Shown piece after piece: positions 6,989 to 14,945 of a stretch of 64,000 nt of DNA (positions are counted from its first letter, which is position 1; each line of letters starts with the position of its first letter). The position numbers and the translations under genes were made by a program. The notes under the pieces were generated by a model. That model was not told the DNA's origin. It saw only the letters and a list, made by a program, of their open reading frames with translations, and made no database searches. The stretch is taken from positions 19,159-83,158 of the forward strand of contig NZ_CAJYGQ010000004.1 in NCBI RefSeq assembly GCF_913773635.1, given 5' to 3'. The DNA comes from an uncultured Mucilaginibacter sp. Lineage in GTDB: Bacteria > Bacteroidota > Bacteroidia > Sphingobacteriales > Sphingobacteriaceae.

Positions 6989-9334
6989 ATGCAAAAAGTA
7001 TCATATTACATCAATGAGCATTTGGCGGGTAAAAATCCTATTGAGGCTACTTTGTCATTTACTCCTTTTGTAAATCATCTTGAACACCATATCCAGTCGG
7101 CAGATTCTATCAAGGCCAGGTTTTATGCTTTTGCGCTTGACCACTTCAAAGGTACAGCAAACGGTGATGCCAGCGCGTTAACCAACGGCTATGATACCTA
7201 TGCGCTTGAACTAATTTATAGCGCATTATCTCCCGTGTTGCAAAGTGAAGACAACTGCTTTTGGGCGTTAAGTACGCCGGTACCCAACGAGATACTGTAT
7301 AGTACTGATGCCTTTCATAAACTCATTACCAGCAAGGGCATTGAGGAGGCATCATCATCAATAATCACCAATGACGATGAACTGCGTCGTCAGCAACTGG
7401 AGTACGTATACCGGCTCATTTTGAAGCGCCTTTATCATTTTTCGTCGGTATTGAGCAGTAATGTATATTACACTTACCATCATCCTGTAACGGGCTTGTG
7501 CAGGCATTATCATATACATGTTAACACCAGCTTTATTGACATACAGGTAAAAGGCCCGCTTCCTGATCTGGAATTTGAAACTATTGAAAATTACCTTCAG
7601 GATGATAATGGGGGAGTAAGCATACTGGCCGAAATACTTCCCTTGAGCTTATTTAAGCTAGAAGGGTTTTCAGTTATTACTCTGGAGGATGTTACCGCCC
7701 GTAGAGCTATTGATGATATTCGTGATGCAATCAATGAGTCTACCGAAGACCAGAAAGCATTATATCAAAAGGTAATTGATTCGCTTAAAGTATTAACCGA
7801 AAACACAGAGGTTAAATTTGGTTTACTTCCGTTTTTGAAATTAAACGGGCAGCCCTTGTTTGATCAGTCATCCTGTTCAGAAAGTATATTAATACAATCT
7901 GCCTCAAAGTATGGCGTTGCCGAAGCTGCCTATCACGCCTTGGTTACGCGTTACGAAAAAGAACCGAAAGCAAAATTTTTTAGTTCAATAACTGAAGCAC
8001 TCGAAAACAAGTACTTCTTTTTAAAAGTATTGCGCGAGTCGGGTATTAAATCATACGCCGTCATCCCGGTTTTCCATAATAAGCACATAGCAGGTATTAT
8101 GGAAGTTTACTCAGAGAAAGAGCTTGTGTTTTATGAAAATCTGTTGTCGCGTCTAGAGTTTGCTTTGCCTCTGGTTGCTCAATTACTTCAAAATACTATA
8201 GAGTACTTTAACGATTGTATCACTGATGTAATCAAGGAAAAATTCACCTCTATTCAGCCCGCTGTACAGTGGAAGTTTAACGAAGTTGCGTGGGATTACA
8301 TCAAGAACCCTAACCGGCGCAGAAAAAAGAAAGAGCAAAATGACATCACCTTTAAAAATGTTTTTCCGTTATATGGTGCTATAGATATACGTAACTCAAC
8401 CATTGAGCGCAACATTGCCCTGCAGCAGGATATGCGCCGTGTTACCAAGCTACTACTTAAAATTTTGCTAACGCTTGATGAGCAATACCCTAACGACCGC
8501 TGGCAACCTTTAATAGATAAGGCCAACAATTGGTTGCAGGTACTGCAAAATCCCATCAACGCCGGCGAAGAGGTTACTCTGAATGCTTTTCTTGAAGATG
8601 AAGCAGGTAAGGTATTGAGCGAGTTTAAAAATGGAAACGCGGAGAGTGCCGAGTTGCTTGACCGTTACCTGGAAATGATATCGCAGGAGAATGATGGCCC
8701 GGCGTTTACGCAACGCAACCGCCTCGAGAATGCCATGCAAACCATTAATCATTGCATTAATAAGTATTTTGAGCAGGCTCAGCATCGTTTGCAAAGTATA
8801 TATCCGTGTTATTTTGAGAAGTTTCGTACCGATGGTGTTGAGTATGACATTTACGTTGGCCAAACCATATCCCCGCAACAGTCATTTTCACATGATTGCT
8901 TAAAGCAAATGCGTATGTGGCAACTAACATCAATGGTGGAGGTTGCCCGCCAAACCCACCAGTTGCTTGAGCGCTTACCGGCCGTTTTGCAAACTACCCA
9001 GCTCATTTTCATACACAGCATGGCCATTGACATATGCTTCAGGAACGATGAACGCCGCTTTGACGTGGAGGGTGCCTATAACATAAGGTATGAAGTAATC
9101 AAAAAGCGCATAGATAAAGTAATGCTTGCCGATGGATCAGAAAGGCTGACTCAACCAGGTAAAATTGCCATTGTTTACTTTACCGAAGAAGAAGCTAAAG
9201 AACAATTAGAGTATATAAAAGAACTGCAAGGCAAAAACTTAGTCAAGCCAGAGGTTGAACACCTGCAACTGGAGGAGCTGCAAGGAGTAGTAGGCTTAAA
9301 AGCCCTAAGGTTAAGCGTAAATTTTGAAGCTTGA
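6989..9334 (+). CDS. Large GAF-like protein with a cyclase-like DIRNST motif, function unknown
   Basis: A soluble-looking protein of 781 residues from the ATG at 6989; a TTG at 6953 would add 12. There is no signal peptide or membrane helix. The middle (about residues 310-400, FFLKVLRESGIKSYAVIPVFHNKHIAGIMEVYSE) resembles a GAF ligand-binding domain. Beyond it lies VFPLYGAIDIRNSTIE (D466), reminiscent of the first metal-binding Asp region of class III nucleotide cyclases, where DIRGST-like strings are common. Later come YFEKFRTDGVEYDIYVG and FDVEGAYNIRYEVIKKRID. The canonical Asn/Arg catalytic spacing is not evident, so a cyclase fold is only a hypothesis. It is the last gene of the HD-PycTM/ppk1 run. 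Confidence 0.6.
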   Translation: MQKVSYYINEHLAGKNPIEATLSFTPFVNHLEHHIQSADSIKARFYAFALDHFKGTANGDASALTNGYDTYALELIYSALSPVLQSEDNCFWALSTPVPNEILYSTDAFHKLITSKGIEEASSSIITNDDELRRQQLEYVYRLILKRLYHFSSVLSSNVYYTYHHPVTGLCRHYHIHVNTSFIDIQVKGPLPDLEFETIENYLQDDNGGVSILAEILPLSLFKLEGFSVITLEDVTARRAIDDIRDAINESTEDQKALYQKVIDSLKVLTENTEVKFGLLPFLKLNGQPLFDQSSCSESILIQSASKYGVAEAAYHALVTRYEKEPKAKFFSSITEALENKYFFLKVLRESGIKSYAVIPVFHNKHIAGIMEVYSEKELVFYENLLSRLEFALPLVAQLLQNTIEYFNDCITDVIKEKFTSIQPAVQWKFNEVAWDYIKNPNRRRKKKEQNDITFKNVFPLYGAIDIRNSTIERNIALQQDMRRVTKLLLKILLTLDEQYPNDRWQPLIDKANNWLQVLQNPINAGEEVTLNAFLEDEAGKVLSEFKNGNAESAELLDRYLEMISQENDGPAFTQRNRLENAMQTINHCINKYFEQAQHRLQSIYPCYFEKFRTDGVEYDIYVGQTISPQQSFSHDCLKQMRMWQLTSMVEVARQTHQLLERLPAVLQTTQLIFIHSMAIDICFRNDERRFDVEGAYNIRYEVIKKRIDKVMLADGSERLTQPGKIAIVYFTEEEAKEQLEYIKELQGKNLVKPEVEHLQLEELQGVVGLKALRLSVNFEA

Positions 9335-9495
9335 TTATTAATGATGCAGTAAAAAGTACGAGTAGTGTTACTACAAAGATTGTACTAACTACGTTAGCTA
9401 TGGGTGTCCTGCCCAAATTGCGTTGCTAAATAATTAAGGGGAAATATTGAATAATTGTTAAGTTTTTATCGCCAAAACCGTTACTTTGTAACTGA

Positions 9496-10332
9496 ATGGC
9501 GCTTTATATAACATCACTTAATTCAGGCAGCAACGGTAATTGTTATTATGTTGGTAATAAGCAGGAAGCTGTATTAATTGATGTCGGCATATCATGCCGC
9601 GAAGTTGAGCGCAGAATGCTGAGACTTGGACTCAACATACAAAAAGTTAAAGCTATTTTTATATCCCACGAGCATTCAGATCATATAAGGGGCTTAACTG
9701 TACTATCAAAGAAGTATCAGATTCCTGTTTACATTACCACAGCAACTATGACTTATGGCCGGCTGTTTTTAGAGCCGCACTTGGTTATTCCTTTTAAAGC
9801 TTATGAACCGGTTTTAATTGGCGGGCTAAAAGTAAACGCTTTCCCAAAATATCATGATGCAGCCGAGCCGCACAGCTTTTTAGTTAGTTGCTGTAACGTT
9901 AACGTTGGCGTATTTACCGACATTGGAGTTACCTGTCAGCATCTGATAAATCATTTTAAACAATGCCATGCTGCGTTTCTAGAGGCAAATTACGATGAGG
10001 CCATGCTTGCAAGTGGCAGCTATCCGTATCATCTGAAAAAGCGCATTAGCGGGGGGCGTGGGCATTTGTCAAATCATCAGGCGTTAGAGCTTTTTAAGTT
10101 ACACCGGCCGCAATTTATGAGTCACCTGTTGCTAGCTCACTTATCGAAAGATAACAACTGCCCTGATGTTGCGAGAAACATGTTTTTGCCGCATGCCCAG
10201 GATACTCAAATCATTTTGGCATCACGTTACCAGGAAACGCCGGTGTATCAAATTAAGCAGGAAGCCGTTATTACGGTATCAACTTACATTAGTCAGCCAT
10301 CTGCAATGCAAGCACAATACTCGCTGTTTTAA
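9496..10332 (+). CDS. MBL-fold metallohydrolase (YycJ/WalJ-like)
   Basis: A 278-residue cytoplasmic metallo-beta-lactamase-fold enzyme. The N-terminal SLNSGSNGNCYYV and the zinc motif HEHSDH (58-63) followed by a late HLSNHQA/LLLAHLSKDNN segment match the YycJ/WalJ branch. Family members are implicated in DNA processing and in coordinating cell-wall metabolism with replication; the exact reaction is not settled. All metal-binding positions appear intact. It is preceded by a 160-base gap and followed by a 230-base gap, so it is probably monocistronic. The ATG at 9496 fits homologues, which start almost directly with the first strand. Confidence 0.88.
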   Translation: MALYITSLNSGSNGNCYYVGNKQEAVLIDVGISCREVERRMLRLGLNIQKVKAIFISHEHSDHIRGLTVLSKKYQIPVYITTATMTYGRLFLEPHLVIPFKAYEPVLIGGLKVNAFPKYHDAAEPHSFLVSCCNVNVGVFTDIGVTCQHLINHFKQCHAAFLEANYDEAMLASGSYPYHLKKRISGGRGHLSNHQALELFKLHRPQFMSHLLLAHLSKDNNCPDVARNMFLPHAQDTQIILASRYQETPVYQIKQEAVITVSTYISQPSAMQAQYSLF

Positions 10333-10440
10333 AACATAACGCTTTGTTTTGGACCTTTGATAAGGGAATATGATATCGACCCAATAAGATGCACGGCAGG
10401 CTTAGCTGTAATACTGATAAAATTTCACAAATATTTTTAT

Positions 10441-10448
10441 TACTTTTG
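10441..10448 (+). promoter_or_regulatory. Candidate -7 box for the response regulator
   Basis: TACTTTTG matches the Bacteroidetes consensus TAnnTTTG. No good TTTG lies at the expected distance upstream. It would give a leader of roughly 110 bases before the ATG at 10563. Confidence 0.35.
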
Positions 10449-10562
10449 TACTAATTAAAAAATCTGACTTCAAAAGCTTTTACTTTCGAGCGTTTTCAGG
10501 ATAAAGTTCTGTAATGCATTTGCTACTTCCCTTACAGTTTTTTATAACAACTATTGCAAATT

Positions 10563-10928
10563 ATGCTCAAACGTATACTGGTACTTGACGACAACATGGA
10601 CATTCTTGACATTGTTCATGAAGTGCTTACTTATGAGCAATTTGAAGTAAAATCAACATCAGACAGCAGTGGTATTATAACCATAGCAGAGAACTATAAT
10701 CCTGATTTGATCATCCTTGATTTTAAATTGATGGATACTAATGGTGGTGATATATGTCGTAGTATGAAATCTCATAAGATATTACATAAAACGCCAGTTA
10801 TTATCTTTTCTGCTTACACCACTAATAACGTTGATTTTTACAGTTTCGGCTGTGATGCGGTTATTGCAAAGCCGTTTGATTTAACTGAGCTGATAAACAC
10901 CGTTAATCAATGTCTTAGTTTAAACTAG
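10563..10928 (+). CDS. Single-domain response regulator (receiver only)
   Basis: A 121-residue protein consisting of one REC domain and nothing else. Acidic pocket residues D9-D10 (VLDDN), phospho-acceptor D53 (LIILDFKL), S83 (IIFSAY) and K103 (IAKPFD) are all present, so it should be phosphorylated. The ATG at 10563 is preferred over the in-frame TTG at 10554 because the protein then begins with MLKRILVLDD, as in homologues. Without an output domain it probably works by protein-protein contact or in a phosphorelay. No histidine kinase adjoins; the membrane sensor kinase at 28293-29627 lies 17 kb away and is not evidently its partner. Confidence 0.9.
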   Translation: MLKRILVLDDNMDILDIVHEVLTYEQFEVKSTSDSSGIITIAENYNPDLIILDFKLMDTNGGDICRSMKSHKILHKTPVIIFSAYTTNNVDFYSFGCDAVIAKPFDLTELINTVNQCLSLN

Positions 10929-10997
10929 TTTCTTTAATCAAGCTTGTAAATACTATAGCTGGCATGCAGCAAAATATTATATTAGCGACGCTAATAT

Positions 10998-11073
10998 GAC
11001 TCCGTAGCTCAGTTGGTAGAGCAACTGACTCTTAATCAGTGGGTCGAGAGTTCGAGCCTCTCCGGGGTCACCA
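10998..11073 (+). tRNA. tRNA-Lys (anticodon CTT)
   Basis: Full cloverleaf: acceptor GACTCCG pairs with CGGGGTC, the D arm is GCTC/GAGC, the anticodon stem ACTGA/TCAGT encloses loop CTCTTAA with anticodon CTT, and the T arm holds TTCGAGC. The 3' CCA is encoded, unlike in the four tRNAs near the window end. Confidence 0.95.
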
Positions 11074-11075
11074 GT

Positions 11076-11107
11076 AAAAAGCCTCCATATACTTTATGGG
11101 GGCTTTT
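11076..11107 (+). terminator. Terminator after tRNA-Lys
   Basis: An imperfect stem AAAAGCCtCC / GGgGGCTTTT with a loop of about 11 bases ends in TTTT, directly after the tRNA. Confidence 0.7.
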
Positions 11108-11153
11108 CCATTTAAATAGCCATGTATATATGATTATTAGTTATGAGAATAGC

Positions 11154-11192
11154 AAAAAAAAGCCGCCTGGAGTAACCCAGGCGGCTTTTTTA
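11154..11192. terminator. Strong bidirectional terminator between tRNA-Lys and PAP2
   Basis: A 9-bp perfect GC-rich stem (GCCGCCTGG / CCAGGCGGC) is flanked by A and T tracts on both sides. It serves the minus-strand PAP2 gene and backs up the tRNA terminator. Confidence 0.9.
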
Positions 11193-11212
11193 ACTTCTTC
11201 TTGAATAAGAAA

Positions 11213-11869
11213 TTATTTCATACCGTATTGACCTTCTTGCTCCATGGCAAGGGCAAGAGCTTTTTGCCGGCGGTCCATTCTTTTGTTAAACATCATTTTT
11301 TGCAGCTTATGTGTTAGGTAAGCCGAACCAGTACCTACAAGCACTCCTGCCAGTACGTCGCTTGGATAGTGCGCTCCGCGGTACATTCTTGAATAGGCCG
11401 TTGCACCTGCAAAAGCAAAGCTTGGCGCAATAACATACCATTTAGGATAAGCAAGGCTTATTGACGTTGCCACCGAAAATGCAGTGGATGTATGTCCTGA
11501 TGGAAAAGAATAATCAGTAGGGGATGTATTGCCTTGTAAAACAATCTTATCGGCCCAGGTAACAAACGGACGCTGACGCTGAATAGTATTCTTCATCATC
11601 ATGGTAATAGCAGTATTGCCTAAAAGGGCTATACCGGTATTCATGGCTGTTTGCTTAAGCTTTTGATCATGCTTGGCAATACCAATGGCCATTAAAGTAA
11701 GCGGGGTAGCCGCCGACATGTAAATGGCATGATTGGATACAAATTTCCAACTCGAGCTTTCATCGCCGCGGTTTGGATTAAATTTGTTTAAAAGATTGAC
11801 GTCCCAGTTTTGAGCTTTTACAAATGATGCTTGAATACAAAGCACCAATACAATCAGTTTAAATTTCAT
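11213..11869 (-). CDS. PAP2 superfamily phosphatase, exported (second copy)
   Basis: A 218-residue paralogue of the protein encoded at 1845-2465. An N-terminal signal sequence (MKFKLIVLVLCIQASFVKAQ) precedes the enzyme. Catalytic motifs are intact: KNTIQRQRP (93-101), PSGHTST (123-129) and SRMYRGAHYPSD (160-171). It shares the AYPKWYVIAP block with its paralogue. Expected role is removal of phosphate from a lipid phosphate or pyrophosphate in the envelope; the substrate is not determined. The C-terminal tail is basic and charged (KMMFNKRMDRRQKALALAMEQEGQYGMK), absent from the first copy. It has its own terminator and looks monocistronic. Confidence 0.9.
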   Translation of the reverse strand: MKFKLIVLVLCIQASFVKAQNWDVNLLNKFNPNRGDESSSWKFVSNHAIYMSAATPLTLMAIGIAKHDQKLKQTAMNTGIALLGNTAITMMMKNTIQRQRPFVTWADKIVLQGNTSPTDYSFPSGHTSTAFSVATSISLAYPKWYVIAPSFAFAGATAYSRMYRGAHYPSDVLAGVLVGTGSAYLTHKLQKMMFNKRMDRRQKALALAMEQEGQYGMK

Positions 11870-12099
11870 TTATAAGTAAGGGGTTATTAAGTATGTCTTT
11901 TCTCTATAACTAATTACTAAATAATGAAAGGTTGGTTATGATAACTGAAATTAAGAATGTCCTAAATTTTGGCTATTATCGGGACGTTGTTTTATAAAAT
12001 TAATAAATAATACGCAAGTTCCAAATTATTTTTATGCTGCTTGAAAGTTACAAACGACAAATTGGTTAATAAATTGTATTGCTGCTTATAAATTAATTC

Positions 12100-13233
12100 C
12101 TAGTTTATGACTTGTTTACGGTGTTGACGTTGCGTTTGTTTCCTTAATAAATTAATTACTGAATATGCTCCTATAATGGCTGGAAAAAATAACAAGAAAG
12201 AGCGCTGTAAGAGGGTAAAAATAGATAATAACGCAGCAGGCACAATTTTACCAAAAAGTACAGAGATGCTCACTTCGGCAAAGCCGCTACCGCCCGGGCT
12301 TGGCGCAAAATAAATCATAAATTGTATCAATATTTGTATTGAAATTACTTGTACCAGGCTTGCATTAACACCCAGGCCGAGCAAAATAACGTACTGCATG
12401 CAATACTTATTCATGTAAAGCAACGTAGTTATTACTAAACTCAGCGGAAACAGAAATGGATGCTGCTTGATAATTACGCTGCAGGTTTGCTGATATTTTG
12501 ATATATTAACGAATGATTTTTCGGCCCATGCTGCAAGTTTTTCTTTGCGCTTCGGGAAAATTGCAGATAAACCTGATGCTATTTTTTTTATAATTACGCC
12601 TACCCAAACCGGCTTCCAAAATGCCAGTAAAAAGGCAATTAAAAACAGCAGGAAAAAGCTAAAGCCATATTTAAGCATGGCTGGTACAATGCCGCTTACA
12701 TAACTGGTATCCATTAGCATAATGGCAACAAAGCCGGCCAAAGGCATAAAAATAAGCGTTGCGCCCATGTTAATCAGGCTTACCGCAAAGGCGTCTATAA
12801 AGGTAACACCTGCACTGGTATAAACATATATTTGAGCCGGACCGGCGCCGCCGTGCGCCGGGGTAACAGCTCCCATAAACATATTAGCCACATTAGCCCT
12901 GAAGCTAACCCAGTGAGACACCTCAGGGTTAAGCTTACGTATGTAAATATGATTACGCCAGCTACCCAGCATCAAATCAACAAAAAGCATCAGCAAACAA
13001 ATAGCAATGTATTTGTACGAAATATGTTGTAGTGCTTCAACCGTTTGACCAGTATTATTATAAAAGAAAATACCCGCTATGGTTAAAACGGTTATCAGCG
13101 CAAACCAAAGCGAGCCTTTAATAATAATACTTTTATCAAATACCGATTTTACCTCTTGCTTACCCTCATTTTCAATTTGCTTTTCCTGGGTTGGTGTAAC
13201 GTTTAAGCTTGAATTTTCTGCTGAATCAGACAT
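12100..13233 (-). CDS. Flippase-like integral membrane protein (LPG synthase TM region / UPF0104)
   Basis: A 377-residue polytopic membrane protein with about eight hydrophobic segments. The late motif YFAPSPGGSGFAEVSISVLFG matches the PTPGG-G--E signature of the lysylphosphatidylglycerol synthase transmembrane/flippase-like family. In that family the membrane part moves or presents aminoacylated or glycosylated lipids; no synthase domain is fused here, so it is the stand-alone type. A polar N-terminal tail of about 35 residues precedes the first helix. It follows the phosphodiesterase gene by 36 bases on the same strand and is probably cotranscribed, which would fit a joint role in envelope lipid or phosphate metabolism (inference). 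Confidence 0.85.
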   Translation of the reverse strand: MSDSAENSSLNVTPTQEKQIENEGKQEVKSVFDKSIIIKGSLWFALITVLTIAGIFFYNNTGQTVEALQHISYKYIAICLLMLFVDLMLGSWRNHIYIRKLNPEVSHWVSFRANVANMFMGAVTPAHGGAGPAQIYVYTSAGVTFIDAFAVSLINMGATLIFMPLAGFVAIMLMDTSYVSGIVPAMLKYGFSFFLLFLIAFLLAFWKPVWVGVIIKKIASGLSAIFPKRKEKLAAWAEKSFVNISKYQQTCSVIIKQHPFLFPLSLVITTLLYMNKYCMQYVILLGLGVNASLVQVISIQILIQFMIYFAPSPGGSGFAEVSISVLFGKIVPAALLSIFTLLQRSFLLFFPAIIGAYSVINLLRKQTQRQHRKQVIN

Positions 13234-13269
13234 GGTTGGTGATGGCGTTTGGGTTGATGTTTGGAGATA

Positions 13270-14688
13270 CTAAAAAAGTGATTCGCCTTCAGATGCTTTA
13301 GGCGTAATACCTTTCCATTTAAGTATGGAGTTAAAAAGATCGGCTGTACGTGCGGGCTGCGTATGCCAGTTTTTTTGGTTGTAAATAAGCGGCACGTGTA
13401 TGTGCGATTTATGAAGCGATCCATGTGAGCCTAAATGTTCAGGGTATTCCCAAAAATCACGAAGGTCATGTCCTACCCGGGCGCTAATCACGATATCGCC
13501 CGCACGGCGGCTTCTAAACAATTGGTGTATCTGGAATAATGAGTCAGGGTAATCGGTTTCAAAAGTAGCTTCCAATGCAGCACGATGTCCGTTCACCTCA
13601 ATATCTCTGCCTTGTTTAAGCGGGTCGGCACTTTCGGGGCGGTATATAAATTTATCGCCATTTACCTGTACTGTTGCTTTACCCTCAGCACTATGCACAA
13701 CATAGGTTTGCTCGGTATTGCCGCGGTAAATTCCAAAATCAACCGCTTGCTCGGCAATCAGGCTGTTTAAGCGACTGGTTCCCATAGCCGTGTTAATTTC
13801 ACTCTCGCTCAGCGGATGATCGCCATCATGATTAAGCAGGTGTATACTGCCAAATGAGTTACCGGATATCATTACTGCCGATTTTGGATTTGATTTCCAA
13901 ATTGTTGGGTAGTAAACAGATTTTAAGTCGTTGTTAGTCATCCAATCACCCAAGTCAAGGTGCTTCTCGGTAGGAGTAAGTCCATGATCTGATGTCATTA
14001 CAAATAAGGTATCATCCCACCAGCCTTTTTGCTCTAACAGGGCGCGTACCTCACCAAGGCTGTTGTCAACTATTTTGTAAGCCTCAATGGTACGTGCGTC
14101 ACGCACATGGTGATAATGAGAGTCCCAGTCAACACTCGGAAACACAGCAAACAAAAAATCAAAATCTTTGCCCGACTGCAGCATATCCATAATGCGCTGA
14201 TGCCCCTGAAGGTCAACCGGGTGGTGACGTTTCCAAAAATGTGCACGTGTATATAACAACCCTTTACCTTTCTTACCCAAATCATACTCATCCGGTACGT
14301 TGCGGGTAATCATGTTATAAAGGTTGTATGACTCGCCCATTAACTCAAAAAGCGTAGGCTTATCAGCTGGCATGTCGGTATTAAACCACGCCGCTTCAGG
14401 CCCGCAGTAAGAGCGCATGGCCATTTTATTCCAACGGGTACGTTTAAATTCTTTTTTATCAAACCAACGTATACCGGTAATGCCCATAGTGCCCGGAAAG
14501 TGCCCGGTCAAAAATGGCAGGTATGCAGGCCCTGTGGTTGACGGAAAACATGTGGTTGCTTTACGGTAGGTACCCTCGTCAATGATGCGTTTTATATTTG
14601 GTAAAAGGCCCTGATTTATAAGTTCCGGCATTATTTCGGCATGAGCGCCATCAACCAGGTAAAATAGGGTTCGTTTTTTATTGTGCAT
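13270..14688 (-). CDS. Alkaline-phosphatase-superfamily phosphodiesterase/pyrophosphatase
   Basis: A protein of 472 residues if it starts at the ATG at 14688; an ATG at 14742 would add 18 residues that look unlike homologues. The N-terminus gives the metal Asp (LFYLVDGAHAE, D13) and the nucleophile region FPSTTGPAYLPFLTG (about residues 48-62), and later come VDWDSHYHH and MTSDHGLTP, all hallmarks of the type I phosphodiesterase/nucleotide pyrophosphatase family. It should hydrolyse phosphodiester or pyrophosphate bonds with two metal ions. No signal peptide is evident with the shorter start. The flippase-like gene follows 36 bases on. The natural substrate is unknown. Confidence 0.85.
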   Translation of the reverse strand: MHNKKRTLFYLVDGAHAEIMPELINQGLLPNIKRIIDEGTYRKATTCFPSTTGPAYLPFLTGHFPGTMGITGIRWFDKKEFKRTRWNKMAMRSYCGPEAAWFNTDMPADKPTLFELMGESYNLYNMITRNVPDEYDLGKKGKGLLYTRAHFWKRHHPVDLQGHQRIMDMLQSGKDFDFLFAVFPSVDWDSHYHHVRDARTIEAYKIVDNSLGEVRALLEQKGWWDDTLFVMTSDHGLTPTEKHLDLGDWMTNNDLKSVYYPTIWKSNPKSAVMISGNSFGSIHLLNHDGDHPLSESEINTAMGTSRLNSLIAEQAVDFGIYRGNTEQTYVVHSAEGKATVQVNGDKFIYRPESADPLKQGRDIEVNGHRAALEATFETDYPDSLFQIHQLFRSRRAGDIVISARVGHDLRDFWEYPEHLGSHGSLHKSHIHVPLIYNQKNWHTQPARTADLFNSILKWKGITPKASEGESLF

Positions 14689-14868
14689 TAATACTGAACT
14701 TATAGGTGGAGTTAAAAATAGCTTACAGGCAGCTTTTAACAATCGGTAAATATAATTTTTACAATAAACAATCAGCTTATAAACTTTTATAAAGCTTTAC
14801 AGGGCACTCGCTTTAAACTAAATAACCTGCTTTAACAACTTTTTAATAAATATTTTGTAGTTGAGTAA

Positions 14869-14936
14869 ACCGGCCGTCACAAAAAACATCTTTTAATGTT
14901 ATTGATTACTAATTTATTATAAATACAACCGGCCGT
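14869..14936. repeat. Pair of ACCGGCCGT direct repeats upstream of the Omp85 fusion gene
   Basis: ACCGGCCGT occurs at 14869-14877 and 14928-14936, 59 bp apart centre to centre and ending 10 bases before the ATG. Each core (CGGCCG) is itself palindromic. The GC-rich repeats stand out in AT-rich surroundings and may be regulator sites. Confidence 0.4.
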
Positions 14937-14945
14937 TCTATTAAA

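Noticed and set aside
2677..9334. Phage-defence island
   Set aside because: The neighbourhood is housekeeping with no integrase, transposase, toxin or other defence gene and uniform composition, so a defence label is not justified.
11013..11204. Reading frame of 63 codons across tRNA-Lys
   Set aside because: It overlaps the tRNA and its two terminators; no homology or independent support.
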